Assembly (NCBI GenBank): GCA_009926625.1
Contig: RFON01000001.1
Span: 124,001 to 188,000 of the forward strand
DNA: 64,000 nucleotides
Source of the DNA: Planctomycetota bacterium
Lineage (GTDB): Bacteria; Planctomycetota; Phycisphaerae; Phycisphaerales; SM1A02
Direction: 5' to 3'
Below the pieces are notes generated by a model. The model was not told the DNA's origin, ran no database searches, and worked only from the letters and a program-made list of their open reading frames with translations. The translations under genes and the position numbers were made by a program. Shown piece after piece: positions 46,016-55,266 of the stretch; position 1 is the stretch's first letter; each line of letters opens with the position of its first letter.

Positions 46016-47224
46016 TCAAACTGCCCGTTCCGCCAAGCGGCGGGGCGGATTTGCCTGCAAGCGGCGGCGCGCGTCCAGCATCGTCGATTCCCGCTTGCAG
46101 AAGGCGAATCGGAGCCACCGACGATCCGCATTCGCTGGATCATGAAAGCTGCTCGTCGGAATCGCAGCCACTCCCGCCTCAGCGACAAGGCGGCGTGCGG
46201 CCGTGACATCGTCGGGGAAGCCAGCCTCGATCGCATCAGCGAGGATGAAGTAGGAACCCTCGGGCTCAACGCAGCGGAATCCCGCCTCGTTCAGCACCTC
46301 GAGCATGAGGCTTCGGCGCGCGGCGTACTCAGCGCGAAGCTGCCCGAGGTAGGTCTCATCGCGACAAACAGCGGTGAGCGCATCGGCAGCTGCTCGCTGC
46401 AGCGGTGTCGCCGCGCAGAAAGTAAGGAACTGGTGCGCGCATCGAATGCCTGCCGTGATGGAGGGAGGCGCAATCGCCCAACCGATCTTCCATCCCGTCA
46501 GGGAAAACGTCTTGCCGAGGCTGCCAAGGATGACCGTGCGTTCGCGCAAGCCAGGCATCTGGGCGATGGAGCGATGAGGTCGCGCATAGGTGATGGCGTC
46601 ATAGACCTCGTCCGAGAGGATGATGGCGTCATGCTGCTCGGCAAGGTCGGCAACGATTGCGCACTCGACATCGTCGAACATTCGGCCCGTCGGGTTGTGC
46701 GGCGAGTTCAGCAGGATGGCCTTCGTCCTGCTTGAGAACGCCGCCGAAAGCGACGCGCGAGTGATGCGGAAATCGGGCCCTTCGAGGCGGACGCGCCGCG
46801 CCACGCCGCCGGCCATCGCCACGCAGGCGGCGTAGGAGTCGTAGGAGGGATCGAGCAGAACAACTTCATCGCCTGGCGACAGCAACCCAAGAAGGCACGC
46901 GGCAATCGCTTCGGTGCATCCAGCCGTCACGGTGACTTCGAGGTCAGGGTCCGCATCGAAACCGCAGGTCCGCTTCGCCGCCAGCGCGATGGCGCGGTTG
47001 GTCTCTGGCAATCCGAAGGCGCGCGCATACTGACCATGCCCCTCGGCGATCGCCCGCTGCGCCGCCTGCTTGACGAAGTCTGGACCGTCGAAGTCAGGAA
47101 AGCCCTGGCCGAGATTGACCGCCTTGTGTTCAACCGCGAGGCGGGTCATGGTGGTAAAGATTGACTCGCCAAAGGGAGCGAGGCGGGCGCTGGGACCGTG
47201 CATGCTGTGCGTGGTGGCGGTCAT
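46016..47224 (-). CDS. Class I/II PLP-dependent aminotransferase (methionine/kynurenine type)
   Basis: 402 residues. Fold-type I aminotransferase signatures: NLGQGFPDFDGPDF, VTVTAGCTEAIAACLLGL, LNSPHNPTGRMF, ILSDEVYDAITY, and SLGKTFSLTGWKIGW holding the PLP-binding Lys. The N-L-G-Q-G-F-P-D-F/D start groups it with the methionine aminotransferase/kynurenine aminotransferase subfamily (YbdL-like), which uses glutamine or 2-oxoacids as amino acceptors. It ends 18 bp before rplU, possibly sharing its transcript. Divergent from the pseudouridine synthase. Confidence 0.93.
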   Translation of the reverse strand: MTATTHSMHGPSARLAPFGESIFTTMTRLAVEHKAVNLGQGFPDFDGPDFVKQAAQRAIAEGHGQYARAFGLPETNRAIALAAKRTCGFDADPDLEVTVTAGCTEAIAACLLGLLSPGDEVVLLDPSYDSYAACVAMAGGVARRVRLEGPDFRITRASLSAAFSSRTKAILLNSPHNPTGRMFDDVECAIVADLAEQHDAIILSDEVYDAITYARPHRSIAQMPGLRERTVILGSLGKTFSLTGWKIGWAIAPPSITAGIRCAHQFLTFCAATPLQRAAADALTAVCRDETYLGQLRAEYAARRSLMLEVLNEAGFRCVEPEGSYFILADAIEAGFPDDVTAARRLVAEAGVAAIPTSSFHDPANADRRWLRFAFCKRESTMLDARRRLQANPPRRLAERAV

Positions 47225-47254
47225 GGAGGCTTCGCAACTTGCGTGGACCCTAGG

Positions 47255-48124
47255 ATGTTATGCGTGGAGCATGCGCCAGCGGCCAACCCCACAGTTCCGT
47301 GCGCGGTGCTCCTGCGGGACGATGCAGTTCTTGCGGTGGACAAGTCGGCGGGAACGGTCACGCTTCCTGGGCTTGGGCACGCCGATGACTCGCTCCTGAA
47401 CGGAGCCTTCGCCGTCGACGGCGACGCGCTCTCCGCGCTTGGGTCAAAGCGAGACTGGGGACTGCTGCACCGACTCGACCGCGAGACTTCGGGTGTGGTG
47501 CTCATCGCGCGAACGGCGGTCGCGTACGACTCGCTGCGCGCGCAGTTCGAGGCGCGTTCCGTTGCCAAGACCTATCTCGCCGTCGTGCATGGGCGACTGC
47601 CAGGCACGCACGGGACTTGCCAAGAGCCGCTCGAGGAAGTGCGCCGCGGCGACCTGAAGATCAGTGTTCCTCGCCGTGGCGGTCTCGTCGCCGTGACCCA
47701 TTGGCGCGTTGTGGCAGCGTCAAGCGGCCGCGCGCTGGTTGCATGCGCAATCGAAACGGGGCGACTTCATCAGATCAGGGCGCACCTTGCATGGCTTGGC
47801 GCTCCTGTCGAAGGTGACCGCGTGTACCGCGCACTGCTTCCACCGAACACAAGCGCTCCCCGCGCAGGCCCGACTGCTCCCCCGCTGCTGCTGCATGCAT
47901 GGCGCGTCGGATTCCTCCATCCGCTTCATCGGCGGCGGATTGACATCGAATCCGCCCTGCCCTCGACGATTGTTTTGGCCGCGCTGCGGTGCGCGGGCTC
48001 GGGCGATGATGCAATGGGTCGTGCCCGTCTGGACCAGCTGCTGTCCGCGCTTCGCACGGACTGGTGGGAAACGCCTGCCGCGGGCGGCGGGCGCGGAACC
48101 GCGCCTCGGAAGGGACGCGCATGA
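47255..48124 (+). CDS. RluA-family pseudouridine synthase
   Basis: 289 residues. Catalytic motif LLHRLDRETSGVVLIART (H-R-L-D with the catalytic Asp), KTYLAVVHGR, ETGRLHQIRAHLAWLGAPVEGD. It converts uridine to pseudouridine in rRNA or tRNA; which site cannot be read from sequence. No N-terminal S4 domain is seen. The ATG at 47255 is chosen close to the conserved core; a GTG a few codons on is possible. It overlaps the hydrolase by 4 nt (ATGA). Confidence 0.92.
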   Translation: MLCVEHAPAANPTVPCAVLLRDDAVLAVDKSAGTVTLPGLGHADDSLLNGAFAVDGDALSALGSKRDWGLLHRLDRETSGVVLIARTAVAYDSLRAQFEARSVAKTYLAVVHGRLPGTHGTCQEPLEEVRRGDLKISVPRRGGLVAVTHWRVVAASSGRALVACAIETGRLHQIRAHLAWLGAPVEGDRVYRALLPPNTSAPRAGPTAPPLLLHAWRVGFLHPLHRRRIDIESALPSTIVLAALRCAGSGDDAMGRARLDQLLSALRTDWWETPAAGGGRGTAPRKGRA

Positions 48125-49098
48125 GGAACGAAGTGCTGGTGCTCATTCGCCGTGCGCTGCTCACCATGCTGGTACTCATCGGCTGGATCTGTGTCGGCTT
48201 CGTGGTGCTGTGGAACTGGCCGAGTGGATTTCATGCGGTCGTCACCGCCGCGGGGCGCGCTGCGATAGGCCTGCGAGAAGAGCACCTCCAAGTCAACGGG
48301 CTCGCTGTGCCGTATCTGACGGGCGGTCCTCGGGAAGATCCGCTGCAGCTTGAACGCACTCCCGTCCTGCTCCTGCACGGTTGGGGAACAAGCAAGGAAG
48401 CGATGATGGGGCAGATGCGATGGCTCTCGCCGTCACGGCGCGTGGTGGCGCCAGACCTGCCTGGGTTTGGCGACAATCCCTTTCCACCAGGTGCGAAGCC
48501 GCTTGATGCCGAGGGCTACATCCAATGGATTGAGTCGTTCCGCGTGGCCGCGAACCTTGGCATCGTCGATCTGGTCGGCGAGTCGATGGGCGGCGCCCTC
48601 GCAGCCGCGTATGCGGCGGCGAATCCGAACTCGGTTCGGCGCCTCGTGCTGGAATCCCCCGCAGGACTCCTGCCGCCGAGGTCGAATGCGTTCATGCAGG
48701 AGGTCGCGCGCGGAGGCAATCCGCTCGACATCGCCAGCGACGCTGACTTTGAACGAGTGATGGGGCTGTGCTTTTCGAGTCCACCACCAGTCCCCACGCC
48801 GTTTCGGCGCTTCCTCGTGGGGCGTGCGGTAGAGCGGCGAGCGACCCTGATCGCGATGGTCGAGGCAATCCGTCCATTCCTCCTCGATGGCAACGCCAAG
48901 CGGGTTGCCAACATCAGCGCACCGACGCTGGTCATCTTCGGCGCGCAGGACAAGATCACCGATCCATCATTGCTTGAGGCCTATGTGCACGGCATCCGCG
49001 GCGCGGAGGGGGTGCTCGTTCCTGGCGCGGGACATGTGATCTTCCACGACGCGCCGGCTGCCACGCAGCAAGCGATCATCGGATTCCTTGACCGCTGA
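48121..49098 (+). CDS. Membrane-anchored alpha/beta hydrolase
   Basis: 325 residues. One N-terminal transmembrane helix (about 11-31), then an alpha/beta-hydrolase fold: oxyanion region LLLHGWGTSKE, nucleophile Ser in VGESMGGALA, Asp in the FGAQDKITD region, and His in PGAGHVIFHDAP. The lid (about 190-240) is Pro-rich. Substrate unknown (a lipase, esterase or epoxide hydrolase type). Coupled to the upstream pseudouridine synthase gene by overlapping stop and start. Confidence 0.9.
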   Translation: MRNEVLVLIRRALLTMLVLIGWICVGFVVLWNWPSGFHAVVTAAGRAAIGLREEHLQVNGLAVPYLTGGPREDPLQLERTPVLLLHGWGTSKEAMMGQMRWLSPSRRVVAPDLPGFGDNPFPPGAKPLDAEGYIQWIESFRVAANLGIVDLVGESMGGALAAAYAAANPNSVRRLVLESPAGLLPPRSNAFMQEVARGGNPLDIASDADFERVMGLCFSSPPPVPTPFRRFLVGRAVERRATLIAMVEAIRPFLLDGNAKRVANISAPTLVIFGAQDKITDPSLLEAYVHGIRGAEGVLVPGAGHVIFHDAPAATQQAIIGFLDR

Positions 49099-49116
49099 CG
49101 CCCCCGAACGATCGCG

Positions 49117-50139
49117 TCAGAGGCGATCGATGACCGCCTGGGCGAACTGCTTGGTGTTCAAGGTCCCGCCGAGGTCCCCTGTCTTGCATCCATCGAGGAG
49201 CGCGCGGTCGTATGCATCGCGAATGCGCTTCGCCGTGGCGGCAAGCGCAGCGTCTTCATGTTTCTCCGCGATGTGATTGAGCATCATCACAGCACTCATG
49301 GTGAGCGCAAGCGGGTTGGCAATTCCCTTGCCTGCAATGTCGGGGGCGCTTCCATGCACGGCCTCGAAGACCGATCCCGCCTCACCGTAGTTGGCACCTG
49401 GCACTGCACCGAGTCCGCCCACCAGTCCCGCGCAGAGGTCGCTGATGACATCGCCGTAGAGGTTTTCCATCAGCAGCACATCGAAACGCGTAGGGTCCTG
49501 TACCAACTTCATGCATGCCGCATCGATGATGAGTTCCTCGTACTCGAGTTCAGGGAACTTCGCCTCTCGAACCTCGCGTGCGCAGCGGATGAACATGCCG
49601 TCCGACAGCTTCATGATGTTCGCCTTGTGGAACACGGACACCTTGCGGCGCTTGCGATGGACCGCATAGCGGAACGCGAAGTCCGCAATCCGCGTGCAGG
49701 CATCGCGCGTGGCGACCTTCACGCTCGTGACAACCCCACGCGTGATCTCGTTTTCGATGCCCGCGTAGAGCCCTTCGGTGTTCTCGCGGACCACCACGAG
49801 GTCGACCCCGTCGAAACGGGTCTGAACGCCAGGCAGCGAGCGCACGGGGCGAACGGCACCGTACAGGTCGAGCGTCTTTCGAAGCGCCACATTCACGGAG
49901 GAGAACCCACCTCCGACCGGCGTGGAGCAAGGTCCCTTGAGTGCGTACTTGTGCTCCTTGATGGCAGCAACGGTTTCCGATGGCAGGAGTTCCTTCGCGC
50001 CGCCTTCAAGCGCTGCAATTCCCGCGAGCCGCGGGATCCATTCAATCGGCGCTTGCGCCGCCGCGAGAATCGTCACAACCGCATCGGCCACTTCGGGGCC
50101 GATGCCGTCACCTGGAATGAGCACTGCCTTGTAGGTCAT
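49117..50139 (-). CDS. NAD-dependent isocitrate dehydrogenase-type decarboxylating dehydrogenase
   Basis: 340 residues of the isocitrate/isopropylmalate dehydrogenase family. Seen: PGDGIGPEV, LKGPCSTPVGGG, VVRENTEGLYAGIENEI (the E-N-T-E-G-L-Y-A-G-I-E-N of NAD-isocitrate dehydrogenases, which discriminates from isopropylmalate dehydrogenase), ANIMKLSDG and VFEAVHGSAPDIAGKGIANP. It oxidises isocitrate to 2-oxoglutarate in the TCA cycle using NAD, by family inference; homoisocitrate dehydrogenase is an alternative. The LysM gene lies 120 bp upstream on the same strand, separated by a terminator. Confidence 0.92.
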   Translation of the reverse strand: MTYKAVLIPGDGIGPEVADAVVTILAAAQAPIEWIPRLAGIAALEGGAKELLPSETVAAIKEHKYALKGPCSTPVGGGFSSVNVALRKTLDLYGAVRPVRSLPGVQTRFDGVDLVVVRENTEGLYAGIENEITRGVVTSVKVATRDACTRIADFAFRYAVHRKRRKVSVFHKANIMKLSDGMFIRCAREVREAKFPELEYEELIIDAACMKLVQDPTRFDVLLMENLYGDVISDLCAGLVGGLGAVPGANYGEAGSVFEAVHGSAPDIAGKGIANPLALTMSAVMMLNHIAEKHEDAALAATAKRIRDAYDRALLDGCKTGDLGGTLNTKQFAQAVIDRL

Positions 50140-50183
50140 GGGAGACAGCGCACGATAGCAGCCGATCGGTCGACGCTGCTGAA

Positions 50184-50215
50184 CGAAAATCCCCTCGCCC
50201 TTGTGGGGCGAGGGG
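50184..50215 (-). terminator. Rho-independent terminator after the LysM gene
   Basis: On the minus strand CCCCTCGCC pairs with GGCGAGGGG (50191-50199 with 50207-50215) and is followed by ATTTTCGTT. It stands between the LysM protein and the isocitrate dehydrogenase gene. Confidence 0.75.
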
Positions 50216-50259
50216 TCTTCACGAACATCACCAAACGCTCGGTCTTGCGTCGTCGGCGT

Positions 50260-51168
50260 TCAGCCCTGCCGCGCCGGAATGACGAGCTTCATGCCCACCT
50301 TGAGCGCACTGGGATTTGCCCCGATGACGCTCTTGTTGGCTTCGTAGATGCGCTTCCAGTTCGCTGACGAACCGGTGCCATAGGCCTTGGCAGCAATCGA
50401 GGCAAGCGTTTCGCCTGCGGCCACCGTGTGCTGCGAAACGCCGGCCGTCGCGGCGGACGCTGACTTGGCAGAATTTGCTCCAGTGGTGCCACCCGCCAAC
50501 TTCTCCGCTGGCGATCCAGCCTTCGACGGCAAGTTGAGCTTCTGACCGACGCGAAGCGACTGTGGCGACAAACCAGGATTCACTGCAACGATGTCCTTCC
50601 ACCTCGTCACATCGCGGAACCACTCACCCGAAATGCTGGAGAGGGTGTCGCCCGACTTGACCGTGTAAGTGGTGTAGTTGGTTGCCTTCGCCTTCGCTGC
50701 CTTGGGCGCAGGAGTGGCTGGAGGCGTGTTCGTTGGAGGAACAGTCGTTGGTTGCGTGGGTGGCGTGAGCGTTGTGACCACCGTCGGTGCCGTGGGCGGA
50801 TTGACCGGCTGCGGCTGAACTGGGGTGATGATGGACTCGCTTGGTGCAGTGGAGGGTGGTAGCGCGGTGAGATCACCGAAGCCGTTCACGCCAGACCCAC
50901 CTGAAGTACCCGAGGGACCAGTCGTCGCTCCGCTCGGCGTCAGACCAGGCAGCGTGCCCAAAGCCGAACCCGAATCCGTTGTCGAGTTTGATGGCAAGCC
51001 TGGACCAGGTCCGAGCGTGAGTGAATCGGTGCCCGCGAGCGGGGACGGTTCGGTCACGCCGTCGATCGGCTGCTGCACAGGCGAAGGTGCGAAGAATGCG
51101 AAGTAGACGCCTGCAAGCAGCAGGAGTCCAAAGATGGAACTAATGACGATCTTGGATCCGCGAGTCAT
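50260..51168 (-). CDS. LysM-domain protein
   Basis: 302 residues. An N-terminal signal/anchor helix (about 7-26), a long Pro/Thr/Ser/Gly-rich spacer (about 30-170), then two LysM modules (about 185-235: YTVKSGDTLSSISGEWFRD; about 253-300: HTVAAGETLASIAAKAYGT). LysM binds peptidoglycan or other N-acetylglucosamine polymers, so this is a cell-envelope protein. The start (ATG 51168) precedes the hydrophobic helix; the frame is open further upstream, where it overlaps secDF sense sequence only in part. 130 bp downstream of secDF. Confidence 0.88.
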   Translation of the reverse strand: MTRGSKIVISSIFGLLLLAGVYFAFFAPSPVQQPIDGVTEPSPLAGTDSLTLGPGPGLPSNSTTDSGSALGTLPGLTPSGATTGPSGTSGGSGVNGFGDLTALPPSTAPSESIITPVQPQPVNPPTAPTVVTTLTPPTQPTTVPPTNTPPATPAPKAAKAKATNYTTYTVKSGDTLSSISGEWFRDVTRWKDIVAVNPGLSPQSLRVGQKLNLPSKAGSPAEKLAGGTTGANSAKSASAATAGVSQHTVAAGETLASIAAKAYGTGSSANWKRIYEANKSVIGANPSALKVGMKLVIPARQG

Positions 51169-51298
51169 GGTGTGGACCTCCATGTCCAGTGAAAGTGGTG
51201 ATGATGTACGCCCGAGCTGCAACCATGCAGCTCGGGCATTCGGGCAAAGCCAATCGGCATACGCGCCGACCGTGAAGTCTGTTTCGAGCAATCCGCCG

Positions 51299-54200
51299 TC
51301 AGGCGGGCGTGACTCGGGCAAGCCCGTGCGAGGGAGTCCCCCCCGCGGCGGGCACGCTGCGATCCTCTTCCTTCGAGTAGGTCAGCGTTCCTGCGATGAC
51401 CACCGAGCTGATCGTTCCAGTGATGAGTCCGACGATGAAGGTGAACGCGAACGGCTGGATTGCTGGGCCACCGTAGACATACAACACGCCTGCCGAGATC
51501 AACGTGGTTCCACCCGTCAACAGCGTTCGGCTGAAGGTCTGATTGATGGAGTCGTTCACTGTCGACCATGATGCGTACCGCAGTTTGCCCTTGTTTTCTC
51601 GGATTCGATCAAGGATCACGATCGTGTCATTGAGCGAGTATCCAATGATCGTCAAAAGGGCAGCGATTACATTGAGATCTATGCGAAATGCTTCAAGGAG
51701 GGTCGCCTTGGCGAGATCGGTTCCCGTGAGGCGAAGCGACAGCGCAAGGGCACCGAGGCAGACCAACACATTGAAGACCACGGCGATCACCGTCGCCGCG
51801 GAGTAACGGAAGCTGGAGAATCGCAGCCAGATGTAGATCACCATTCCGACGAGGCTGACGATGATTGCCACGATCGCGGATGCAGCGAGGTTGGCGGCAA
51901 CGACGGGTGAGAAGCTGCTGACCTGTTCAAGGCTCTGCTTGCCTGCGAACGCGGTCTGGATCAGCCGCCATTCGCTCTGCGCAACGACCCGCTCCCAGGT
52001 GGCGGCGTCCACCTTCGTGAGGAGGGCTGACGGCTCTACCGCCATGACTGCCATGGACTTCCAACCCTGTTGAGGGTTTGCTGGGTCGGCAAGTTCAAGC
52101 CCAACCACCTCAAACCGTCGAGCGCTGAGGGCAGAGAAATCTGGCTGCTTGCGCATTCTGGCAATTCGGGTGGTTGCGTCTTCGAGGGTCACGGGGGGCT
52201 GCAGGTCCTTCAAGACCACCGCCACTCCGCCGGCAAAGTCGCCGACCGACCGTTTGTCGGTTGGAACGCCGATGCACGCGCCGAGCGTTTCGCTGCTGAT
52301 GGCATAGGTCGCCGCAGCGCCAACAGAATCTTCCATGCCGGTGAATCGGACGGGCATGGTGACATCGAGCGCTTGGGCGAACTCCGTGGTCAGTGCCTCC
52401 ACGAGCGGCTCGGTCGCGGTTTCCTTATCGCCGAGGTCCGCCGGATTTGCCACTCGGACCTGGAAGCCTGTGGACGCACCATCGGGGGTCGACTCGCCCA
52501 CGGTCAGCACATTCGCGCTTCGAAGCTCCGCGATCACGGGCAGCGATGCCTTGGCGCCGACCTCGCGAACGCGACGCTCGACTTCCTCGCGGTTGAGGAG
52601 CAGCCTTCCGCTCGGCGACGCGGGCTCACCCGCCGCAGCCTTGCGCGTGACCATGGTCATCGTCACGCCACCGCGGAACTCCGTCTCAAGCAGTTCGCGC
52701 CCTGCCCCCACCACGAGCCACAAGCTGGCGATCGAAACGATCCCGCACGCGGTCCACGAAAACGCGCGAAGCCGCAGCCAGTCAATGTCTGGGCGCAGCA
52801 GTTTCATCATGCCCGGCAGGAGCGTCGTCAGCATCGGCATCCGCTTCAACCCGAACCAGTTCACCAGGATCGCCATCATGATCCGCGTGCAGAACAAGGC
52901 CGTGAAAAGCGTCGTGAGGACGCCGATCATCATGGTGAGCGCAAAACCCTTGACCTCCGTCGCCGCGAGCTTGTAGAGCACGACGCACACGATCAGGTTG
53001 GTGACATTGCCGTCGATGATGGCGTTGAACGCGCGCGCAAAGCCAAGGTCGAGCGCGTTCTTGAGCGACTCCTTGTTGTCGATGAGTTCCTCGCGCGTTC
53101 GCTCGAGCACCAGCACATTCGCATCGACGGCCATGCCGACGACGAGCGCGATGCCGGCCAAGCCGGGCAGCGTGAACGACCCATCGATCATCGCCATGAT
53201 TCCGAAGATCATGCCGAGGTTGAGCACCACGGCGATGTCGGCGACGACTCCCGCGAGGAGGTAATAGATCGCCATCAGCACTGCGGTCGCGATCGCAGCG
53301 AGCACAACAGCCGTCAGTCCACGCAACAGGTTGTCGCGACCGAGCGCAGGACCAAGGATGCTGACCGAGATCGGCTCTGGGCGAAGTTTCGCCTCCAGTT
53401 CGCCGCCTTGAAGCACGCGGATCAGGTAATCGATCTCTTCTTGCGTGAAGGAGCCGGTGATCTGACCGTTCCCGGGAATCTGCGACTGCAGGGTCGGGGC
53501 GGAAAAGAGTTGCCCATCGAGCACGATTCCCATCGGGCGACCGATGTTGGCCCCTGTGAGCTTGCCCATCAGGATTCCGCCGGCTGGATCGAGCTGGAAC
53601 GCCACACAGGTTCGTCCAAGTTGGTCTTGACTGGGGAAGACCGCCTTCATCGACCACTGCCGACCACCGAGGTGGTCCAGACTCATCGCATCGGTCGTGT
53701 AGAGAAGCGCGTACGGCTGGCCGTCGTACTTGGCGCCCACCATGTCGCGAGCGCGCAGATAGGAGGCGGGGTCGGCAAGGAAAGACTCAATCTGCTCCGG
53801 CGAGTCGCCCCACTGCTTCGGATCGTTGATGGGGTACCAACGCGCAACGGGCGAATCAGTTCCCGACGGTCCGCGTTCCGCCAACTGCTTGCGGACTTCA
53901 TCAGGATTGACCCCCTCAGGGCCAGCCGCGCTCACGGCGATGCGGAACTCAAGGACGCCAGCGCCTCGGAGCAGCCGCTTGAGGTCTTCGGGATCGTCGT
54001 AGCCGCTGATCTGCGTTGCATAGTCGCCGTATGACTTCGCCAACTCGGCGATATCCGCCGAGAAGTCGGGCAACTGCGCCTGCAGCGCCTGCACCTCGAG
54101 GTCGCGCGGGCTCGGGCCGGTCATTGGAGTGCCGTCGTCAGCGAACTTCGCCTTCCCCTTCTCGTCGCGAAGCCTCGGACGATCCGTCGACAGGGTGACC

Positions 54201-54847
54201 GCGCGCCGCAGCCGCGCCTGATCGATGTTGCCGGCCATGATGACCGCCCGTGCGCTGCGATCACTGACCTCCGCCTGCGCAATGTCTGATTCGAGACGCC
54301 CGAGTTCTGCGGCATCTGCCCCGCGGGTGAGCGCGTCCTGATAGGCCGTCCGTGCCTCGCGCGCCTTGTTTGCTGCCGCCTGCAGCTGCTCGAGTGCCTG
54401 TCGCCGCGGTCCCGCCGCAGCACCTGACACGGGGGCCGGGGCAAGGTCGGGTGCTCGACCCGCATCGAGCGCCGCCTGCAATTCACTTGGAGAAATCGAC
54501 ATCTGATCGCCGAGCAGTGCCATGCGCTCGCGCACGGCGTCCCCTGCGGCCCGTACCTCGGGCGAGGGCAGCGGCATCACGACTTCGATGCGGTCGAGTC
54601 CCTGCGGCTGCAGCGAGATGTCAAGCACGCCTTGTGGGTTCACGCGGCGCTTCAGCGAATCGATCACCTGGGCGAGGATTCGCTGGCGGTCTCCCCCTTC
54701 GGGCATGTCCACCGCATACACCATGCTGACGCCGCCACGGAGGTCTTTCCCAAGGCGAACGCCTGTTTCCCACGGGAAGACCTGCCACACGCAGAACGCG
54801 ATGACGACGACGGCGAAGATGAGGCGCGGCAGGATCCGGAAGTTCAC
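51299..54847 (-). CDS. secDF: Fused SecD-SecF protein translocase subunit
   Basis: A 1182-residue fusion of SecD and SecF. The SecD half has one N-terminal and five C-terminal transmembrane helices, with a periplasmic region enlarged by a coiled coil (about 145-205), and the motif ALVVGMAVDANVLVLERTRE. The SecF half starts near residue 700 and carries LLTIIGYSLNDTIVILDRIRENKG. It uses the proton-motive force to complete Sec-dependent export at the inner membrane. Fusion of the two halves is found in several phyla and is not itself unusual. It overlaps yajC by 4 nt (ATGA) and closes a coupled tgt-yajC-secDF unit. Confidence 0.97.
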   Translation of the reverse strand: MNFRILPRLIFAVVVIAFCVWQVFPWETGVRLGKDLRGGVSMVYAVDMPEGGDRQRILAQVIDSLKRRVNPQGVLDISLQPQGLDRIEVVMPLPSPEVRAAGDAVRERMALLGDQMSISPSELQAALDAGRAPDLAPAPVSGAAAGPRRQALEQLQAAANKAREARTAYQDALTRGADAAELGRLESDIAQAEVSDRSARAVIMAGNIDQARLRRAVTLSTDRPRLRDEKGKAKFADDGTPMTGPSPRDLEVQALQAQLPDFSADIAELAKSYGDYATQISGYDDPEDLKRLLRGAGVLEFRIAVSAAGPEGVNPDEVRKQLAERGPSGTDSPVARWYPINDPKQWGDSPEQIESFLADPASYLRARDMVGAKYDGQPYALLYTTDAMSLDHLGGRQWSMKAVFPSQDQLGRTCVAFQLDPAGGILMGKLTGANIGRPMGIVLDGQLFSAPTLQSQIPGNGQITGSFTQEEIDYLIRVLQGGELEAKLRPEPISVSILGPALGRDNLLRGLTAVVLAAIATAVLMAIYYLLAGVVADIAVVLNLGMIFGIMAMIDGSFTLPGLAGIALVVGMAVDANVLVLERTREELIDNKESLKNALDLGFARAFNAIIDGNVTNLIVCVVLYKLAATEVKGFALTMMIGVLTTLFTALFCTRIMMAILVNWFGLKRMPMLTTLLPGMMKLLRPDIDWLRLRAFSWTACGIVSIASLWLVVGAGRELLETEFRGGVTMTMVTRKAAAGEPASPSGRLLLNREEVERRVREVGAKASLPVIAELRSANVLTVGESTPDGASTGFQVRVANPADLGDKETATEPLVEALTTEFAQALDVTMPVRFTGMEDSVGAAATYAISSETLGACIGVPTDKRSVGDFAGGVAVVLKDLQPPVTLEDATTRIARMRKQPDFSALSARRFEVVGLELADPANPQQGWKSMAVMAVEPSALLTKVDAATWERVVAQSEWRLIQTAFAGKQSLEQVSSFSPVVAANLAASAIVAIIVSLVGMVIYIWLRFSSFRYSAATVIAVVFNVLVCLGALALSLRLTGTDLAKATLLEAFRIDLNVIAALLTIIGYSLNDTIVILDRIRENKGKLRYASWSTVNDSINQTFSRTLLTGGTTLISAGVLYVYGGPAIQPFAFTFIVGLITGTISSVVIAGTLTYSKEEDRSVPAAGGTPSHGLARVTPA

Positions 54848-55266
54848 GATGCGGCTCCTTGCGTGCTGCCCGTTCGCACCTGCGCGATCGCACTCTTGGA
54901 AACGGTCATTCGCACATTCGAGTTCTCATCGATCTTCAAGATGACCGTGTCGTCCTTGATCTCCACCACGGAGCCAATGATCCCGCCGATTGTTTGCACT
55001 TCGTCGTGCCGCTTGATCGACTCCATCAGCGCGGAACGCTTCTTGCGTTCACGGCGCTGCCCGAACATCGTGAACACCACCAGAATGAGCACAAAGGGAA
55101 TGACGATCCACATGCCGCCGAGCGGATCTGCCGCGGGGCGCGGGGTCCCCTCGGTCGCGCCGGTCGGTTGGCCGACCGCGCCTGGCGCCACCACTGGCGT
55201 CTCGCCCGGCAGCGGCGGTGCATCTTGGAGTGCGGTCATGGAAATCGGGAGCAGCATGTCAATCAT
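54844..55266 (-). CDS. yajC: Preprotein translocase subunit YajC
   Basis: 140 residues: an N-terminal Pro/Ala/Gly-rich segment, one transmembrane helix (about 53-72, WIVIPFVLILVVFTMFGQ), then the conserved cytoplasmic QRRERKKRSALMESIKRHDEV, QTIGGIIGSVVEIKDD and VRMTVSKSAIAQV. It is an accessory of SecDF-YidC. ATG 55266 overlaps the tgt stop by a few bases; the ATG at 55257 is another option. The extended N-terminus is longer than in E. coli YajC. Confidence 0.95.
   Translation of the reverse strand: MIDMLLPISMTALQDAPPLPGETPVVAPGAVGQPTGATEGTPRPAADPLGGMWIVIPFVLILVVFTMFGQRRERKKRSALMESIKRHDEVQTIGGIIGSVVEIKDDTVILKIDENSNVRMTVSKSAIAQVRTGSTQGAAS

Noticed and set aside
52070-54034. 654-codon open frame on the plus strand
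   Set aside because: Antisense to secDF; His/Arg-rich composition typical of shadows.
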